Shown here: positions 1 to 8,750 of the stretch, one piece after another | Layout of the letters: each line of letters begins with the position of its first letter | How positions within the stretch are numbered: position 1 is the first letter of the stretch | From: Bacillota bacterium | GTDB lineage: Bacteria > Bacillota > Clostridia > Christensenellales > CAG-138 | Assembly (NCBI GenBank): GCA_023395595.1 | Contig: JAEWYO010000038.1 | Span: 1 to 64,000, forward strand | Direction: 5' to 3' | Length of the DNA stretch: 64,000 bases | Made by a program: the position numbers and the translations under genes | Notes under the pieces: model-generated | Seen by the model: only the letters and a program-made list of their open reading frames with translations | Databases searched by the model: none | What the model was told of the DNA's origin: nothing

Positions 1-698
1 CACTCGTCGCAGAGATAGTCTCCAATGATCGGCGCGCCGTTTGCGATCTTCTGGCAGCTCTCCACCTTGCAATCCAGCACGCGAAGCGGGTTCGTCTCCA
101 ATCTCGTTTTGCAGGTTTCGCAGAGCGCGTCGTAGTGCTCATGCAGATAGCTCTTGAGCGCTTCATGATAGTGCGGACGACACTTCGGGCAGCCGATGCT
201 GTTGAGGCGAACGGTCAGCCCATCGCAACCAAGACTCGCGAGCAGTTCCGTCGCAACCGCGATGCATTCCGCATCCGCGCTGGGCTTGCTTGCGCCGAAG
301 AACTCTACACCAAACTGGTGGTGTTCACGCAATCTGCCCGCCTGCGGGCGCTCATAGCGAAATGTCGGGCTATAGAGATAAAACATCTTCGTCGGTTGGG
401 TTTCGCCGAAGAGGTTATTCTCCACAAACATCCGCACAACGCCCGCCGTGCCCTCCGGTTTGAGGGTGACGGAACGCTCGCCTTTGTCGAGGAAGGTATA
501 CATCTCCTTTTGCACGATGTCCGTGGTTTCGCCGACGCCGCGCAAGAAGAGCTCCGTATGCTCAAAAACGGGTGTGCGTACTTCTAAAAATCCGTATTTT
601 TTGACGATCTCCCGAATCCGCGCTTCCAAAAACTGCCATTGGTAGCTTTGTTCGGGGAGCACATCTTTGGTTCCCTTTGGAGCTCTATAGGCTGCCAT
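1..698 (-). CDS. hisS: Histidyl-tRNA synthetase, C-terminus cut off by the window edge
   Basis: Charges tRNA-His with histidine in the cytosol. Translating the minus strand from the ATG at 698 gives an open frame that runs off the left edge, about 232 residues. It begins MAAYRAPKGTKDVLPEQ, the usual HisS start (the RGTKD class II N-terminus), and continues with the motif 1 region (RTPVFEHTELFLRGVGETTD), then TLKPEGTAGVVRMF, and the motif 2 region FRYERPQAGRLREHHQFGVE, whose Arg contacts ATP. A strong Shine-Dalgarno CGGAGG lies 6-7 bases upstream of the start. The gene is preceded by a T-box leader, so expression should follow the charging state of tRNA. Identity is secure; motif 3 and the anticodon-binding domain lie outside the window. 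Confidence 0.95.
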   Translation of the reverse strand, partial: MAAYRAPKGTKDVLPEQSYQWQFLEARIREIVKKYGFLEVRTPVFEHTELFLRGVGETTDIVQKEMYTFLDKGERSVTLKPEGTAGVVRMFVENNLFGETQPTKMFYLYSPTFRYERPQAGRLREHHQFGVEFFGASKPSADAECIAVATELLASLGCDGLTVRLNSIGCPKCRPHYHEALKSYLHEHYDALCETCKTRLETNPLRVLDCKVESCQKIANGAPIIGDYLCDE

Positions 699-758
699 AT
701 CCGTCCTCCGTATTTCGATTAACCTCTTTATTTCCTCTATTATACCAGAAAACGGTAT

Positions 759-1025
759 AAAAAAAGCAGGTTCCGATCCTCTAGGGACGGGAAACCCGCG
801 GTGCCACCCTGATTGAACGAACCGGCGTTCTTTGCCGCGTTCCTTCCGCTCATGTTCCGTTAACGCCGGAGTTACGTCGCAGCTTTGGGCAGCATTTCGT
901 CTGCCGTTTGGTCGCGCGGTTCGCGGGTGCCGTTCATCCAACGCTCGTTTGCGAAACTCTCACCAATCGTTTCGCTCTCTTCGGCGACTGCGTTCGGACT
1001 ACTCTCCCGTTCTCAACCTGTTTCT
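759..1025 (-). promoter_or_regulatory. T-box riboswitch leader of hisS with intrinsic terminator
   Basis: Read on the minus strand, the leader contains the near-invariant T-box sequence AGGGTGGCACCGCGG (796-810). It overlaps the left arm of a terminator hairpin: GCGGGTTTCC pairs with GGAACCTGC, followed by seven U (759-765). Upstream the motif AGAGAGCGAAACGATTGGTG resembles the apical part of T-box Stem I. A CAC triplet at 927-929 (within GGCACCCG) is a possible histidine specifier, but I could not fold Stem I with certainty. In known T-boxes, uncharged tRNA pairs with the T-box bulge and stabilises the antiterminator, so hisS is read only when charged tRNA-His is scarce. Confidence 0.9.
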
Positions 1026-1030
1026 AGCAC

Positions 1031-1059
1031 ATTATAACGATGCGCGTTCCCGCTGTCAA
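1031..1059 (-). promoter_or_regulatory. Consensus sigma-A promoter of the T-box/hisS transcript
   Basis: On the minus strand TTGACA (1054-1059) and TATAAT (1031-1036) are both perfect consensus hexamers, separated by exactly 17 bases. Transcription should start near 1025, just upstream of the T-box Stem I. Such a strong promoter fits a gene whose output is set by attenuation. Confidence 0.9.
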
Positions 1060-1096
1060 TCGTTTCCGGCACGCAAACGGCGCTTTTTTGCCCGCG

Positions 1097-2554
1097 TCAG
1101 GTGAAAAATTCCCGCTTGTCATCTATCAGACGTTCCAACTTGGCCAGATAGGTCGGCACATCCTTCGGGCTCGGCAGGCGTTCAATCCGGTTTTGCCCGC
1201 CAAAGACGCGTTTGGTCATCGTGCCTGCGCCATGCGACAGAATACTTGCTGTTTCCTCCATCATGTCGATGTTGTAGACGCATTCCTTACCAGGCAGAGC
1301 GTAACCCACGTTTTCGAGGTTCCCGCTCATGTACTTTTGCCGGTACATATAATATGGCTGCATGCCCATTTGCGCCGCGCAAGCCGCACCGATGCGCGTC
1401 ATCTCCTCTGCCTCAGCCGCGCTGGAGAGCGCATGCTCGTCGAGCTCCTTCTTGAGCGTGGAAGAGCGTTTGATCGCGAGTGAATGCACGGTTAGGTTAT
1501 CCGGCTGAAGCCGAGCAATCGCGTCACAGCTTCGCTGCATGTCGTCCGCTGTCTCGCCGGGCAACCCCGCGATGAGGTCCATGTTGATCGAATCAAACCC
1601 AATCTCGCGCGCAAGGTCATAGACGCGAACGATGTCGTCTTTCGTGTGGCTTCTGCCGACACGCCGGAGCGTCTGGTCATTCATCGTCTGCGGATTGATC
1701 GAAATGCGCCCGATACCGTGCGATTTTAGGATCAGCAGTTTTTCGCGGTCGATGGTGTCGGGTCGTCCCGCCTCTACCGTCGCCTCGATGCCAAAACTAC
1801 CGTATTGCGCGCGGATGAACGAAAGCAGCTCATCCATCTGCCCCGCGTTGAGCACGGTCGGTGTGCCACCGCCCATATAGAAGGAGCGAACCGATAACCC
1901 GTTTTCACGCACCAGAGCTGCGCCCGCCGCAATGTCGCGCTTCAGCACGTCCAGATATTGCGTCAGGCGATCCTGTTTCCCCAGCACCTCGCTCGGAAAC
2001 GAGCAGTACAAACACTTTGTCTTGCAAAATGGAATGCCGACATAGATGTCGATCTCGTTTGGCTGCACGGAGCGGATAAACGGCTCTTGCACGGCGCAGA
2101 TGCGCGCGGCAAGTTCGGTCTTCGCCGGCGAAACATCAAACACGCCAAGAAAACGCTCTTTTGCTATCTGCACTCCATCCGCTTGCGAGAGTTCGCGAAA
2201 GAGCTTCGTCGGGCGAATGCCGGTGAGCGATCCCCACGGCGTCGCAACGGCGGGATACATCTGCTTGAGCAGATGATAGCACGCGAGTTTCAGCGCGCGT
2301 TTTTCGAGTTTCTTTTTCTCCAGTGCAGTCGCATTTTCGGAAAGATCAAACGTTTCTATCGATTCAAGCGCGTTTGCTCTTGCAAAGGCGGTATAGTGCA
2401 ACCCCTCTTGCACCAGTTGCAAATCAAAAACGATCTCGGCAGAACTTGGATCGATTTCCTCAACCAGCACGATGTCCGCCAAACCGAGAAACAGCCGAAT
2501 CTCTTCGGCTATGTCGTTTCGGTATTCACTTCGATTGGTGGCAATGGCAATCAT
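1097..2554 (-). CDS. hemZ: Radical SAM coproporphyrinogen III dehydrogenase-family protein HemZ
   Basis: Member of the HemZ branch of oxygen-independent coproporphyrinogen III oxidases, which decarboxylate two propionates in heme synthesis. The 485-residue product carries the radical SAM motif in GIPFCKTKCLYCSFPSE: Cys177, Cys181 and Cys184 bind the [4Fe-4S] cluster, and the x-x-F/Y-C spacing is typical of HemN/HemZ. Further HemN-type motifs are YMGGGTPT, EAGRPDTI, SINPQTMND and MDLIAGLPGE. The first 165 residues form the N-terminal region peculiar to HemZ. It starts 9 bases after the MBL hydrolase stop, with only a weak ribosome binding site, so it is probably cotranscribed with it. No other heme genes are seen here, so the true substrate is inferred from the family. 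Confidence 0.9.
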   Translation of the reverse strand: MIAIATNRSEYRNDIAEEIRLFLGLADIVLVEEIDPSSAEIVFDLQLVQEGLHYTAFARANALESIETFDLSENATALEKKKLEKRALKLACYHLLKQMYPAVATPWGSLTGIRPTKLFRELSQADGVQIAKERFLGVFDVSPAKTELAARICAVQEPFIRSVQPNEIDIYVGIPFCKTKCLYCSFPSEVLGKQDRLTQYLDVLKRDIAAGAALVRENGLSVRSFYMGGGTPTVLNAGQMDELLSFIRAQYGSFGIEATVEAGRPDTIDREKLLILKSHGIGRISINPQTMNDQTLRRVGRSHTKDDIVRVYDLAREIGFDSINMDLIAGLPGETADDMQRSCDAIARLQPDNLTVHSLAIKRSSTLKKELDEHALSSAAEAEEMTRIGAACAAQMGMQPYYMYRQKYMSGNLENVGYALPGKECVYNIDMMEETASILSHGAGTMTKRVFGGQNRIERLPSPKDVPTYLAKLERLIDDKREFFT

Positions 2555-2563
2555 GATCTTTTT

Positions 2564-3208
2564 TTACCAGCCGCGTCTGCGACCCATCTCGACAAAGGGA
2601 TTGTTGTTGCGTTCGTGTTCCAGCGTGGTCTCTTCCTCGTGTCCGCAATAGACATCAAAATCGCCTTCCAGGGGAAAAAGCTTGTCCGCGATGGAATGAT
2701 ACAGTTCCTTTTCGCTGCCGCCGGGGAAATCCGTACGACCGGAACCTTCCAGAAAGAGCGTATCACCAACAAAGAGCTTGCGTTCGCTCTTGAGCGCGTA
2801 GCAGACGCCGCCTTTCGTGTGCCCAGGTGTGTGGATCACGTCCAGCGTCAGCCCCGCGAGCGCCAGCGTTTCGCCGCCGTGCAGGAGCACATCCGGCTCT
2901 ACGGGTTTGACAAGACTGCCCGTGAGTACCGCGAGGCTCATGCGGTTGCTCTTGAGCATGCTTGCGTCCGCTTCGTGAATATAGATTGGCGCATGATACG
3001 CGTCTTTGAGCGCGCGTACACCGCCAATGTGGTCAAAATGCCCGTGCGTGAGCAGTACCGCGACGCAGTTGAGCCCGTTTTTTTGCAACGCGTCCAGCGC
3101 GGGCTTTGCCTCGCCGGGATCGATAACAACAACGTCCTTTTTGCCATCTGCGCCGAGAAGATAAATATGTTCACCCAGCGAGCCGCTGGTGATCTGCCGG
3201 AAATACAT
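2564..3208 (-). CDS. MBL-fold metallohydrolase, hydroxyacylglutathione hydrolase-like
   Basis: A 214-residue metallo-beta-lactamase fold hydrolase of the glyoxalase II-like group. The metal-binding signature THGHFDHIGG (H-x-H-x-D-H) is intact, followed by the third His in HTPGHTKGG, the bridging Asp in FVGDTLF, and a late His in YCGHEEET. The protein is shorter than true glyoxalase II and lacks its C-terminal substrate domain, so thioester or other small-molecule hydrolysis is likely but the substrate is unknown. It sits between dtd and hemZ in a block (recJ-apt-relA-dtd-MBL-hemZ-hisS) that recurs in Clostridia. Confidence 0.85.
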   Translation of the reverse strand: MYFRQITSGSLGEHIYLLGADGKKDVVVIDPGEAKPALDALQKNGLNCVAVLLTHGHFDHIGGVRALKDAYHAPIYIHEADASMLKSNRMSLAVLTGSLVKPVEPDVLLHGGETLALAGLTLDVIHTPGHTKGGVCYALKSERKLFVGDTLFLEGSGRTDFPGGSEKELYHSIADKLFPLEGDFDVYCGHEEETTLEHERNNNPFVEMGRRRGW

Positions 3209-3272
3209 GGGATCATCACTCCTAACGCTAGAAATCGTTCATTGCATACTTAGCATAGCACAAACGCCTGCA

Positions 3273-3719
3273 TTAAAACAATTTCTTCGAGTCCAGCAAG
3301 ATCGTATGTGGACCGTCGTTGACGAGGCGCACTTGCATATTTGCCTGAAACACGCCATGTTGAACGGGCACGCTTTCGGAAATCTTAGCAATCGCCGCCT
3401 CGTAAAGCGGAATCGCCTGTTCCGGCCGCGCGGCTTTGATGTAGCTCGGCCGTTTACCCTTTCGCGCGTCCGCGCAGAGCGTGAACTGGGACACCAGCAA
3501 GACGCTACCGCCAATGTCCGCAACCGACAGGTTCGGAATCTCGTTTTCGTCGTCAAACACACGAAGACCCGTCACCTTGTCGCAAATATACAGTAGATCT
3601 TGTGTTGTGTCGCCTTCCTCAATGCCCAAAAATACGACGAGACCGCGCCCGATCTCGCCGACATTGGTTCCTTCAACAGTGACCGAAGCGCCCGTTGTGC
3701 GCTGGACTACGGCTCTCAT
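3273..3719 (-). CDS. dtd: D-aminoacyl-tRNA deacylase
   Basis: Hydrolyses D-aminoacyl-tRNAs (and glycyl-tRNA-Ala) to keep D-amino acids out of translation. The 148 residues equal the usual family length. Visible signatures are the N-terminal MRAVVQRTTGASVTV, the active-site loop SVLLVSQFTL (SQFTL motif), GKRPSYIKAA (the GxRPSF-like segment) and the C-terminal NDGPHTILLDS containing the Gly-cisPro motif that provides chiral proofreading. It lies 52 bases downstream of relA, as in many Bacillota. The short gap to relA holds a hairpin (CCAAGCG/CGCTTGG, about 3741-3765) without a U-run on this strand, so readthrough from relA is plausible. Confidence 0.95.
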   Translation of the reverse strand: MRAVVQRTTGASVTVEGTNVGEIGRGLVVFLGIEEGDTTQDLLYICDKVTGLRVFDDENEIPNLSVADIGGSVLLVSQFTLCADARKGKRPSYIKAARPEQAIPLYEAAIAKISESVPVQHGVFQANMQVRLVNDGPHTILLDSKKLF

Positions 3720-3771
3720 GTACTATGTTCTCCCATTTTGCCACCAAGCGTTTTGTGAGCGCTTGGTTTTC

Positions 3772-5949
3772 TTATTTATTCATGCGGTAAACATCGCTCA
3801 CGCATTTGAGTTTCTTGAGATTACGGATGATAACGTTGAGCTGCTCCGTGTTGGCAACCTCAAACGTCATGTCGATGATGTAGCGATCATCCGCAACCGG
3901 TTTCCCGCTGATGGACTGGATGCTTACATTCAGGCTCGAAATCTGCTGCGAAATCTGCGAAAGCGTGCCCGGACGGTTGTCGCCCTCAATCTGGAGAGAC
4001 GCGTTGAACGCGCTCTTGGTATTGATCGCCCACTCGACCTCGATGATGCGATCCAGATCGCTTCTGAGATTGGTTACGTTCGGACAGTTGGCGCGGTGAA
4101 CTGAAACGCCTCTGCCGCGTGTGATATAGCCAATGATCGGGTCGCCGGGCAGCGGGTTGCAGCAGTTGCCAAAGCGAACCGCCATGCCGGGGTCGCCTTT
4201 GACGATGATGCCGTTGACCGGCACATGCGTCTTACCCGCGTCCTCTGCGCCGCCGGTGCGAATCTTCTCCGCAATTTCGGCCGCTTTGTCGTCCTTCTTT
4301 TTCAGCTCCAGCAGCTTATGCAACACCTGGCTTGCGGACATGCCGCCAAAGCCGATTGCCGCATAGATGTCTTCGATTCCGCTGACATTCAACCGCTCGA
4401 CCAGCGGATTGACAAACTCCGGCTTGGTCAAATCGCTGACAACAAGATTCTGTCGTTTGGCGGAGTCTTCGAGCGCTTCTCTGCCGCGGGCAATGTTCCC
4501 CTCGCGGTTCTCTTTCTTGAACCACTGACGAATCTTATTGCGCGCCGCCTGCGTTTTGACGATCTTGAGCCAGTCGAGACTCGGGCCCGCCTGGTTGTTG
4601 GAGGTGATGATCTCCACCACGTCGTTGGTTTTGAGTTTATAGTCAAGCCGCACCAGCGCGCCGTTGATGCGCGCGCCTTGCGTGTGGTGTCCGATGTTGG
4701 TATGGATGCGATAGGCAAAATCCAGTGGCGTAGAACCGCGCGGAAGGTCGATGATTTCGCCCTTTGGAGTGAGCACGAAAACATACTCGCCGAGGAAATC
4801 CTTCATGATGCTCTCGACGAATTCTTTGCTGTCCTCGGTGGTGTCCCGCGCTTCAATGACCTGACGAAGCCAACTGGTCTTTCGATCCAGCAAGCTCTGG
4901 ACGTTGCGCCCTTCCTTATACATCCAGTGCGCGGCGATGCCGTATTCCGCCGTCTTATGCATCTCCTTGGTGCGAATCTGCACCTCAAACGGGATGCCAT
5001 TGGGCGCCAGCAGCGTGGTATGCAGCGAGCGGTACATGTTCGGTTTCGGGGTTGCGATATAGTCCTTAAACCGACCCGGCAGCGGTTTCCAACCCGCATG
5101 AATGACACCCAGCGCTGCATAGCAGTCGTTGACGGATTCAACGATGACGCGGATAGCGATCAGGTCGTAGATCTCTGCGATGCTGCTGTTCTGGCGCTGC
5201 ATCTTTTTATAGACGCTATAGAGATGCTTCGGTCTGCCGCTGATGGTGGATTCGATGCCGGCAGCGGCGAGTTCTTCTTTGATGATGCGTTTGGCGTTGT
5301 CCAGCGTTTCCTGGCGTTCCGCCTGCTTTTCGCGGAATTGACGGCTGATGTCCGCATACTCTTCCGGCATCAGGTACATAAAAGAAAGGTCTTCCAACTC
5401 GCCTTTGATCGCGCCCATGCCGAAGCGGTGCGCGAGGGGAGCGTAGACCTCCAGTGTTTCCTTTGCCTTTCGCATGCGTTTGTACGGGTTACAGTACGCC
5501 AAAGTTCGCATGTTGTGCAGGCGGTCGGCGAGCTTGATAATCACGACGCGGACATCCGCCGCGATCGCAAGAAAGAGCTTTCGAAGATTCTCCGATTGCT
5601 CCTGTTTTTTGGTGATATACGTTTGCTGTCCGCTCTTGGTCAGCTTGGTAACGCCGTCAACCAACTTGGCTACTTCCGCGCCAAACTGTTCCTCGATATC
5701 GACAACGGTGATGTTATCCCCGTCCTCGACCACGTCGTGCAACACGGCGGCGGTGACGCTGGACGCGTCCATGCCCATGTCCATGACAAGGCGCGCAACC
5801 TCCAACGGATGCACCACATATGGCTCGCCAGACTCGCGCAGCTGGGTGGAGTGTGTCTGATATGCAAAATCGACCGCGCGGCGAAATACCTCCGTCTGTT
5901 CCGGAGAGTACTTCTTGGAAAACTCTTGCACCAGTTCCTGCATATCCAT
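3772..5949 (-). CDS. relA: Bifunctional (p)ppGpp synthetase/hydrolase Rel
   Basis: Makes and degrades the stringent-response alarmone (p)ppGpp. I chose the ATG at 5949 (725 aa, MDMQELVQEF) because GGAGGAGGTG lies about 9 bases upstream; a longer frame to 6003 has no such site. Domain order: hydrolase HD domain with HDVVED (His71-Asp72) and later DRLHNMRTL; synthetase domain with YDLIAIRVIV and KPNMYRSLHTT; TGS domain (VFVLTPKGEIIDLPRGSTPLDFAYRIH); zinc-finger/RIS region with CCNPLPGDPIIGY; and a C-terminal ACT domain. Both catalytic centres look intact, as expected for the single long Rel of Bacillota. It has its own promoter and a nearby palindrome, and lies downstream of apt. Confidence 0.96.
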   Translation of the reverse strand: MDMQELVQEFSKKYSPEQTEVFRRAVDFAYQTHSTQLRESGEPYVVHPLEVARLVMDMGMDASSVTAAVLHDVVEDGDNITVVDIEEQFGAEVAKLVDGVTKLTKSGQQTYITKKQEQSENLRKLFLAIAADVRVVIIKLADRLHNMRTLAYCNPYKRMRKAKETLEVYAPLAHRFGMGAIKGELEDLSFMYLMPEEYADISRQFREKQAERQETLDNAKRIIKEELAAAGIESTISGRPKHLYSVYKKMQRQNSSIAEIYDLIAIRVIVESVNDCYAALGVIHAGWKPLPGRFKDYIATPKPNMYRSLHTTLLAPNGIPFEVQIRTKEMHKTAEYGIAAHWMYKEGRNVQSLLDRKTSWLRQVIEARDTTEDSKEFVESIMKDFLGEYVFVLTPKGEIIDLPRGSTPLDFAYRIHTNIGHHTQGARINGALVRLDYKLKTNDVVEIITSNNQAGPSLDWLKIVKTQAARNKIRQWFKKENREGNIARGREALEDSAKRQNLVVSDLTKPEFVNPLVERLNVSGIEDIYAAIGFGGMSASQVLHKLLELKKKDDKAAEIAEKIRTGGAEDAGKTHVPVNGIIVKGDPGMAVRFGNCCNPLPGDPIIGYITRGRGVSVHRANCPNVTNLRSDLDRIIEVEWAINTKSAFNASLQIEGDNRPGTLSQISQQISSLNVSIQSISGKPVADDRYIIDMTFEVANTEQLNVIIRNLKKLKCVSDVYRMNK

Positions 5950-6018
5950 TTTATACACACCTCCTCCCGCCTTTTTGCCGCAGCGGGTGAACCCCGCACA
6001 CACGGGGAATTAGGCTAT

Positions 6019-6048
6019 AGAATACCGCCTTTCCCTGCAATAAGTCAA
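6019..6048 (-). promoter_or_regulatory. Probable relA promoter
   Basis: On the minus strand TTGACT (6043-6048) and TATTCT (6019-6024) are spaced by 18 bases, placing a start near 6012 and a leader of about 60 bases before the relA ATG. The -35 lies in the loop of an inverted repeat (CCCTGCAATA/TATTGCAGGG, about 6033-6060), so the promoter could be affected by a protein or by DNA structure there. Confidence 0.6.
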
Positions 6049-6073
6049 CTATTGCAGGGAATTTTTTGGAAGT

Positions 6074-6091
6074 TGTTCGCAATTGCGAACA
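6074..6091. promoter_or_regulatory. 18-bp perfect palindrome upstream of the relA promoter
   Basis: TGTTCGCAATTGCGAACA is a perfect 18-base palindrome about 25 bases upstream of the relA -35 hexamer. Its symmetry and position suggest a binding site for a dimeric regulator. It is not the LexA/SOS box of Bacillota, which reads GAAC-N4-GTTC with the half-sites in the opposite order. The regulator is unknown. Confidence 0.5.
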
Positions 6092-6135
6092 TTGCTTCAC
6101 TTCCAACTCGAATATTTTGTTGTTGCGTATGAAGT

Positions 6136-6163
6136 AGAAAAAATCAACGGCGAACCGTTGATC
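6136..6163 (-). terminator. Intrinsic terminator after apt
   Basis: On the minus strand ATCAACGG-TTCG-CCGTTGAT forms an 8-bp stem with a stable TTCG tetraloop followed by a six-base U-run (6138-6143). It lies 22 bases after the apt stop codon and separates the scfB-recJ-apt unit from relA. Confidence 0.85.
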
Positions 6164-6184
6164 TTTCAATGCAAAGATTTTTTC

Positions 6185-6700
6185 TTAATATTGCATGACG
6201 GATTGCACGTCGTAGCCTGCCAGCGGGGAGCGCCCGTCAAATTCGGAACTCAGCTCAATGGCAAACCGCAGCCCGACCACTTCGCCGCCCGCCTGCTCAA
6301 CGAGCTTCACGGTCGCCAGCGCGGTGCCGCCGGTTGCAAGCAGGTCGTCTACGATGACAACTTTCTGCCCGGGTTGAATGGAATCCGTGTGGATTTCCAG
6401 CACGTCTGCGCCGTACTCCAGGCCATACTCATAACGCATGGTCTCGCAGGGCAGCTTGCCCGGTTTGCGCGCGAGAACAAAGCCCGCGCCGAGTGCATAG
6501 GCCAGCGCTGCGCCGATGACAAACCCCCGCGCTTCCGGCCCGATGACAAGATCGACCTGGCGATCCTTGAGGGACTCCGCAATGGTTTCAATCAGTGCGT
6601 GATAACCATCTTTATCCTTGAGCAGCGTGGTGATGTCGCGGAATAAAACGCCCTTGATCGGGAAATCCGGGATGCTGCGAATCTTTTCTTTTAGGTCCAT
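6185..6700 (-). CDS. apt: Adenine phosphoribosyltransferase
   Basis: Salvages adenine with PRPP to AMP. The 171-residue length is typical. Diagnostic segments are SIPDFPIKGVLFRDIT at the N-terminus, GPEARGFVIGAALAYALG, and the PRPP-binding loop VVIVDDLLATGGTA. The start lies one base after the recJ stop, and its GGAGG ribosome binding site lies in the last codons of recJ, so the two are cotranscribed. A strong terminator follows. The recJ-apt-relA order is common in Bacillota and pairs purine salvage with alarmone metabolism. Confidence 0.96.
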   Translation of the reverse strand: MDLKEKIRSIPDFPIKGVLFRDITTLLKDKDGYHALIETIAESLKDRQVDLVIGPEARGFVIGAALAYALGAGFVLARKPGKLPCETMRYEYGLEYGADVLEIHTDSIQPGQKVVIVDDLLATGGTALATVKLVEQAGGEVVGLRFAIELSSEFDGRSPLAGYDVQSVMQY

Positions 6701-6701
6701 G

Positions 6702-8750
6702 TTACGCCTCCTGTCGGTCGTTTAACATTCGATAGAGCGTGCTTTCTCCAAGCGTGCGCGGTGTGCAGCCGGCGTTTGGCAGAATCCGCTCTGTGTCTGG
6801 ATCGTAGGCAAAAAACGAAAGCTGTGTGAACACGCAAAGCGCAAACAGTTCTTCGTTTCGCAAAGCACGTATCAACGCAAACAGCGGGATGGAACCCTCG
6901 CTGAGCGCGCTTTGGAGCCGCCGATAGTGTTTTCGCATGACAGCGTCGTCAAGTTCCGCCTGAAAACGTCCGTTGTGCGAACCATACCATTCGGCAATTC
7001 TACCATCCGAACAGTCTCCATTATACAGTCTTTGTTGGAAAAAAGCATTAAAAAAAGCAACTTTTTCTTCGGAGGCATTCGCGCAAATCCAGAAGAGTTC
7101 CACGCTCTCGCTGCCGCGATATTCGTTGATCGTTGGCCGCGCGAGCAGATCCCAATCCGCCGCCGTATTCAACGGCTCCAGCAAGTCGCTCTTGCCAAAT
7201 GCCACGAGGCGCATGACCTGATCCGCCTGCACCACGCTCGCGCAGAAGTGCTTATCGTCCTTACCGATGGTGCGAAGCGAGGCAAACCGAACGCCGTTGA
7301 TGCGAAATGCGGGCTCCGCGTTCCCTTCGCCATAGGGAGCAAGCAAGCGAAGCTCCTTGACCCGCGCGCTGTTGAGCTCGCTCAACTGCACCGCCTCATC
7401 GTAGGTAAACGAAGGATAAAAATCCTCTGCGCGATAGCTTTGCTCAATATGCGCTTCAAACGCAAACCGAAACTCTTCGTACCGCTCCTTGGCAATGGTT
7501 ACGCCCGCCGCGCGCGCATGCCCGCCAAAGCGAATAAACATCTGCGAAAACGCGCTGAGGTTTTCAAAGAGGTCTACCCCCGCGATGCTGCGTCCGGAGC
7601 CGGTAAGTACCCCGTTTTGATCCGCAAAGAGAATCACAGGCAGGTGATATTTTTCACACAAGCGGGAGGCAACGATGCCGATGACTCCAGCGTTCCAGCT
7701 CTCGTGCGCAAGAAGAATTGCTTTGCCGATCGTCCCGCGCGCGGCAATCTGCCGCTCCGCCTCTTCGAGAATCTCGTTCTCCGTGTCACGTCTGCGCTGG
7801 TTATATTCATTGAGCGTGCTTGCAATTTTGTCCGCGTGCGTGATGTCTTCACCAAGCAGCAAATGCACCGCTTCCAGAGCGGTCGCCATGCGTCCCGCCG
7901 CGTTGAGGCGCGGAGCAATCATGAACGAAACCGTCATCTCGTCCACGCGTGGCTGGCTGAATCCCGCCGCACGAAGCAGCGCGGAAAGCCCGGTCAGGGA
8001 TTGGATGTGTTTTAGCCCGCAGGCCGCGATCACACGGTTCTCCCCCGTGAGCGGAACCACGTCCGCAATGGTTGCAACCGCGGCAAGCGCGAGTTCTTCC
8101 GGCGCATATTCTCCGTCGTTGAGCGCCTGAATGAGCTTGAGCGCGACGCCCGCGCCGCAAAGATAGCGGTTTGGATACGTTGCGTCCTTGCGCGAGGCGG
8201 CAACGACCGCGATGCAAGCCGGAATCGTTTTGCCGACGCTGTGGTGGTCGGTGATAATCACATCGATTCCCAGCGCCGTGCACAAGGCAACCTCGTCAAA
8301 CGCGGAAACGCCGTTGTCCACGGTGACAATGATCTTGACCCCGTGGGCATGCAGCGTGCGCACCGCGTCTGGCGACATGCCGTAGCCTTCCGTGTGCCGG
8401 TGCGGAATGTAGTATTCCACGCTCGCGCCCATCTTTTGCAGGCGCTGCACCAGCATCGCGGTGGAGCAAACGCCGTCCGCGTCATAGTCTCCATAGACAC
8501 AGATATGCTCGTTTTCTTCAATAGCGCGTCGGATTCGATCCGCCGCCGTCTGCATATCGGGTAGCAGGAACGGATCGAGCAAATCGCTCTCTTTGGGGCT
8601 GAGAAAGCGCCGCGTCTCCTCAGACGAGGATACGCCGCGCCGAATCAGCGCCCGCGCGATGAGCTGCGAGCAGTTGCAAGCAGATGCGATTTTATCCACG
8701 AGCGCCGGATCGCAAGCGACCGGTTCCCGCGCAAGCAGTCGGTTGTTCAT
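6702..8750 (-). CDS. recJ: Single-stranded-DNA-specific exonuclease RecJ
   Basis: 5'-3' single-strand exonuclease acting in recombination and base-excision repair. I place the start at the ATG at 8750 (682 aa), which overlaps the scfB TGA as ATGA; a longer frame to 8780 would lie inside scfB. DHH phosphoesterase motifs are visible: VYGDYDADGVCS (about 85-96), VTVDNG, and TDHH (Asp168-His169-His170), then APRLNAAGRM. The DHHA1 domain carries GSGRSIAGVDL and RFGGHARAAG, and an OB-like region follows. The last 150 residues form a lineage-specific tail of unknown role, as in other Bacillota RecJ proteins. Coupling to scfB is positional; no functional link is known. Confidence 0.94.
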   Translation of the reverse strand: MNNRLLAREPVACDPALVDKIASACNCSQLIARALIRRGVSSSEETRRFLSPKESDLLDPFLLPDMQTAADRIRRAIEENEHICVYGDYDADGVCSTAMLVQRLQKMGASVEYYIPHRHTEGYGMSPDAVRTLHAHGVKIIVTVDNGVSAFDEVALCTALGIDVIITDHHSVGKTIPACIAVVAASRKDATYPNRYLCGAGVALKLIQALNDGEYAPEELALAAVATIADVVPLTGENRVIAACGLKHIQSLTGLSALLRAAGFSQPRVDEMTVSFMIAPRLNAAGRMATALEAVHLLLGEDITHADKIASTLNEYNQRRRDTENEILEEAERQIAARGTIGKAILLAHESWNAGVIGIVASRLCEKYHLPVILFADQNGVLTGSGRSIAGVDLFENLSAFSQMFIRFGGHARAAGVTIAKERYEEFRFAFEAHIEQSYRAEDFYPSFTYDEAVQLSELNSARVKELRLLAPYGEGNAEPAFRINGVRFASLRTIGKDDKHFCASVVQADQVMRLVAFGKSDLLEPLNTAADWDLLARPTINEYRGSESVELFWICANASEEKVAFFNAFFQQRLYNGDCSDGRIAEWYGSHNGRFQAELDDAVMRKHYRRLQSALSEGSIPLFALIRALRNEELFALCVFTQLSFFAYDPDTERILPNAGCTPRTLGESTLYRMLNDRQEA

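Noticed and set aside
1958..3253. 431-codon plus-strand ORF opposite hemZ and the MBL hydrolase
   Set aside because: It spans two well-identified genes on the other strand and shows no family motif.
6074..6091. LexA/SOS box reading of the relA-upstream palindrome
   Set aside because: The half-sites are in the order GTTC-GAAC, the reverse of the Bacillota LexA box.
4225..6132. 635-codon plus-strand ORF opposite relA
   Set aside because: It is antisense to the full relA gene, has no recognisable domain, and its composition is the mirror of relA codons; a shadow ORF.
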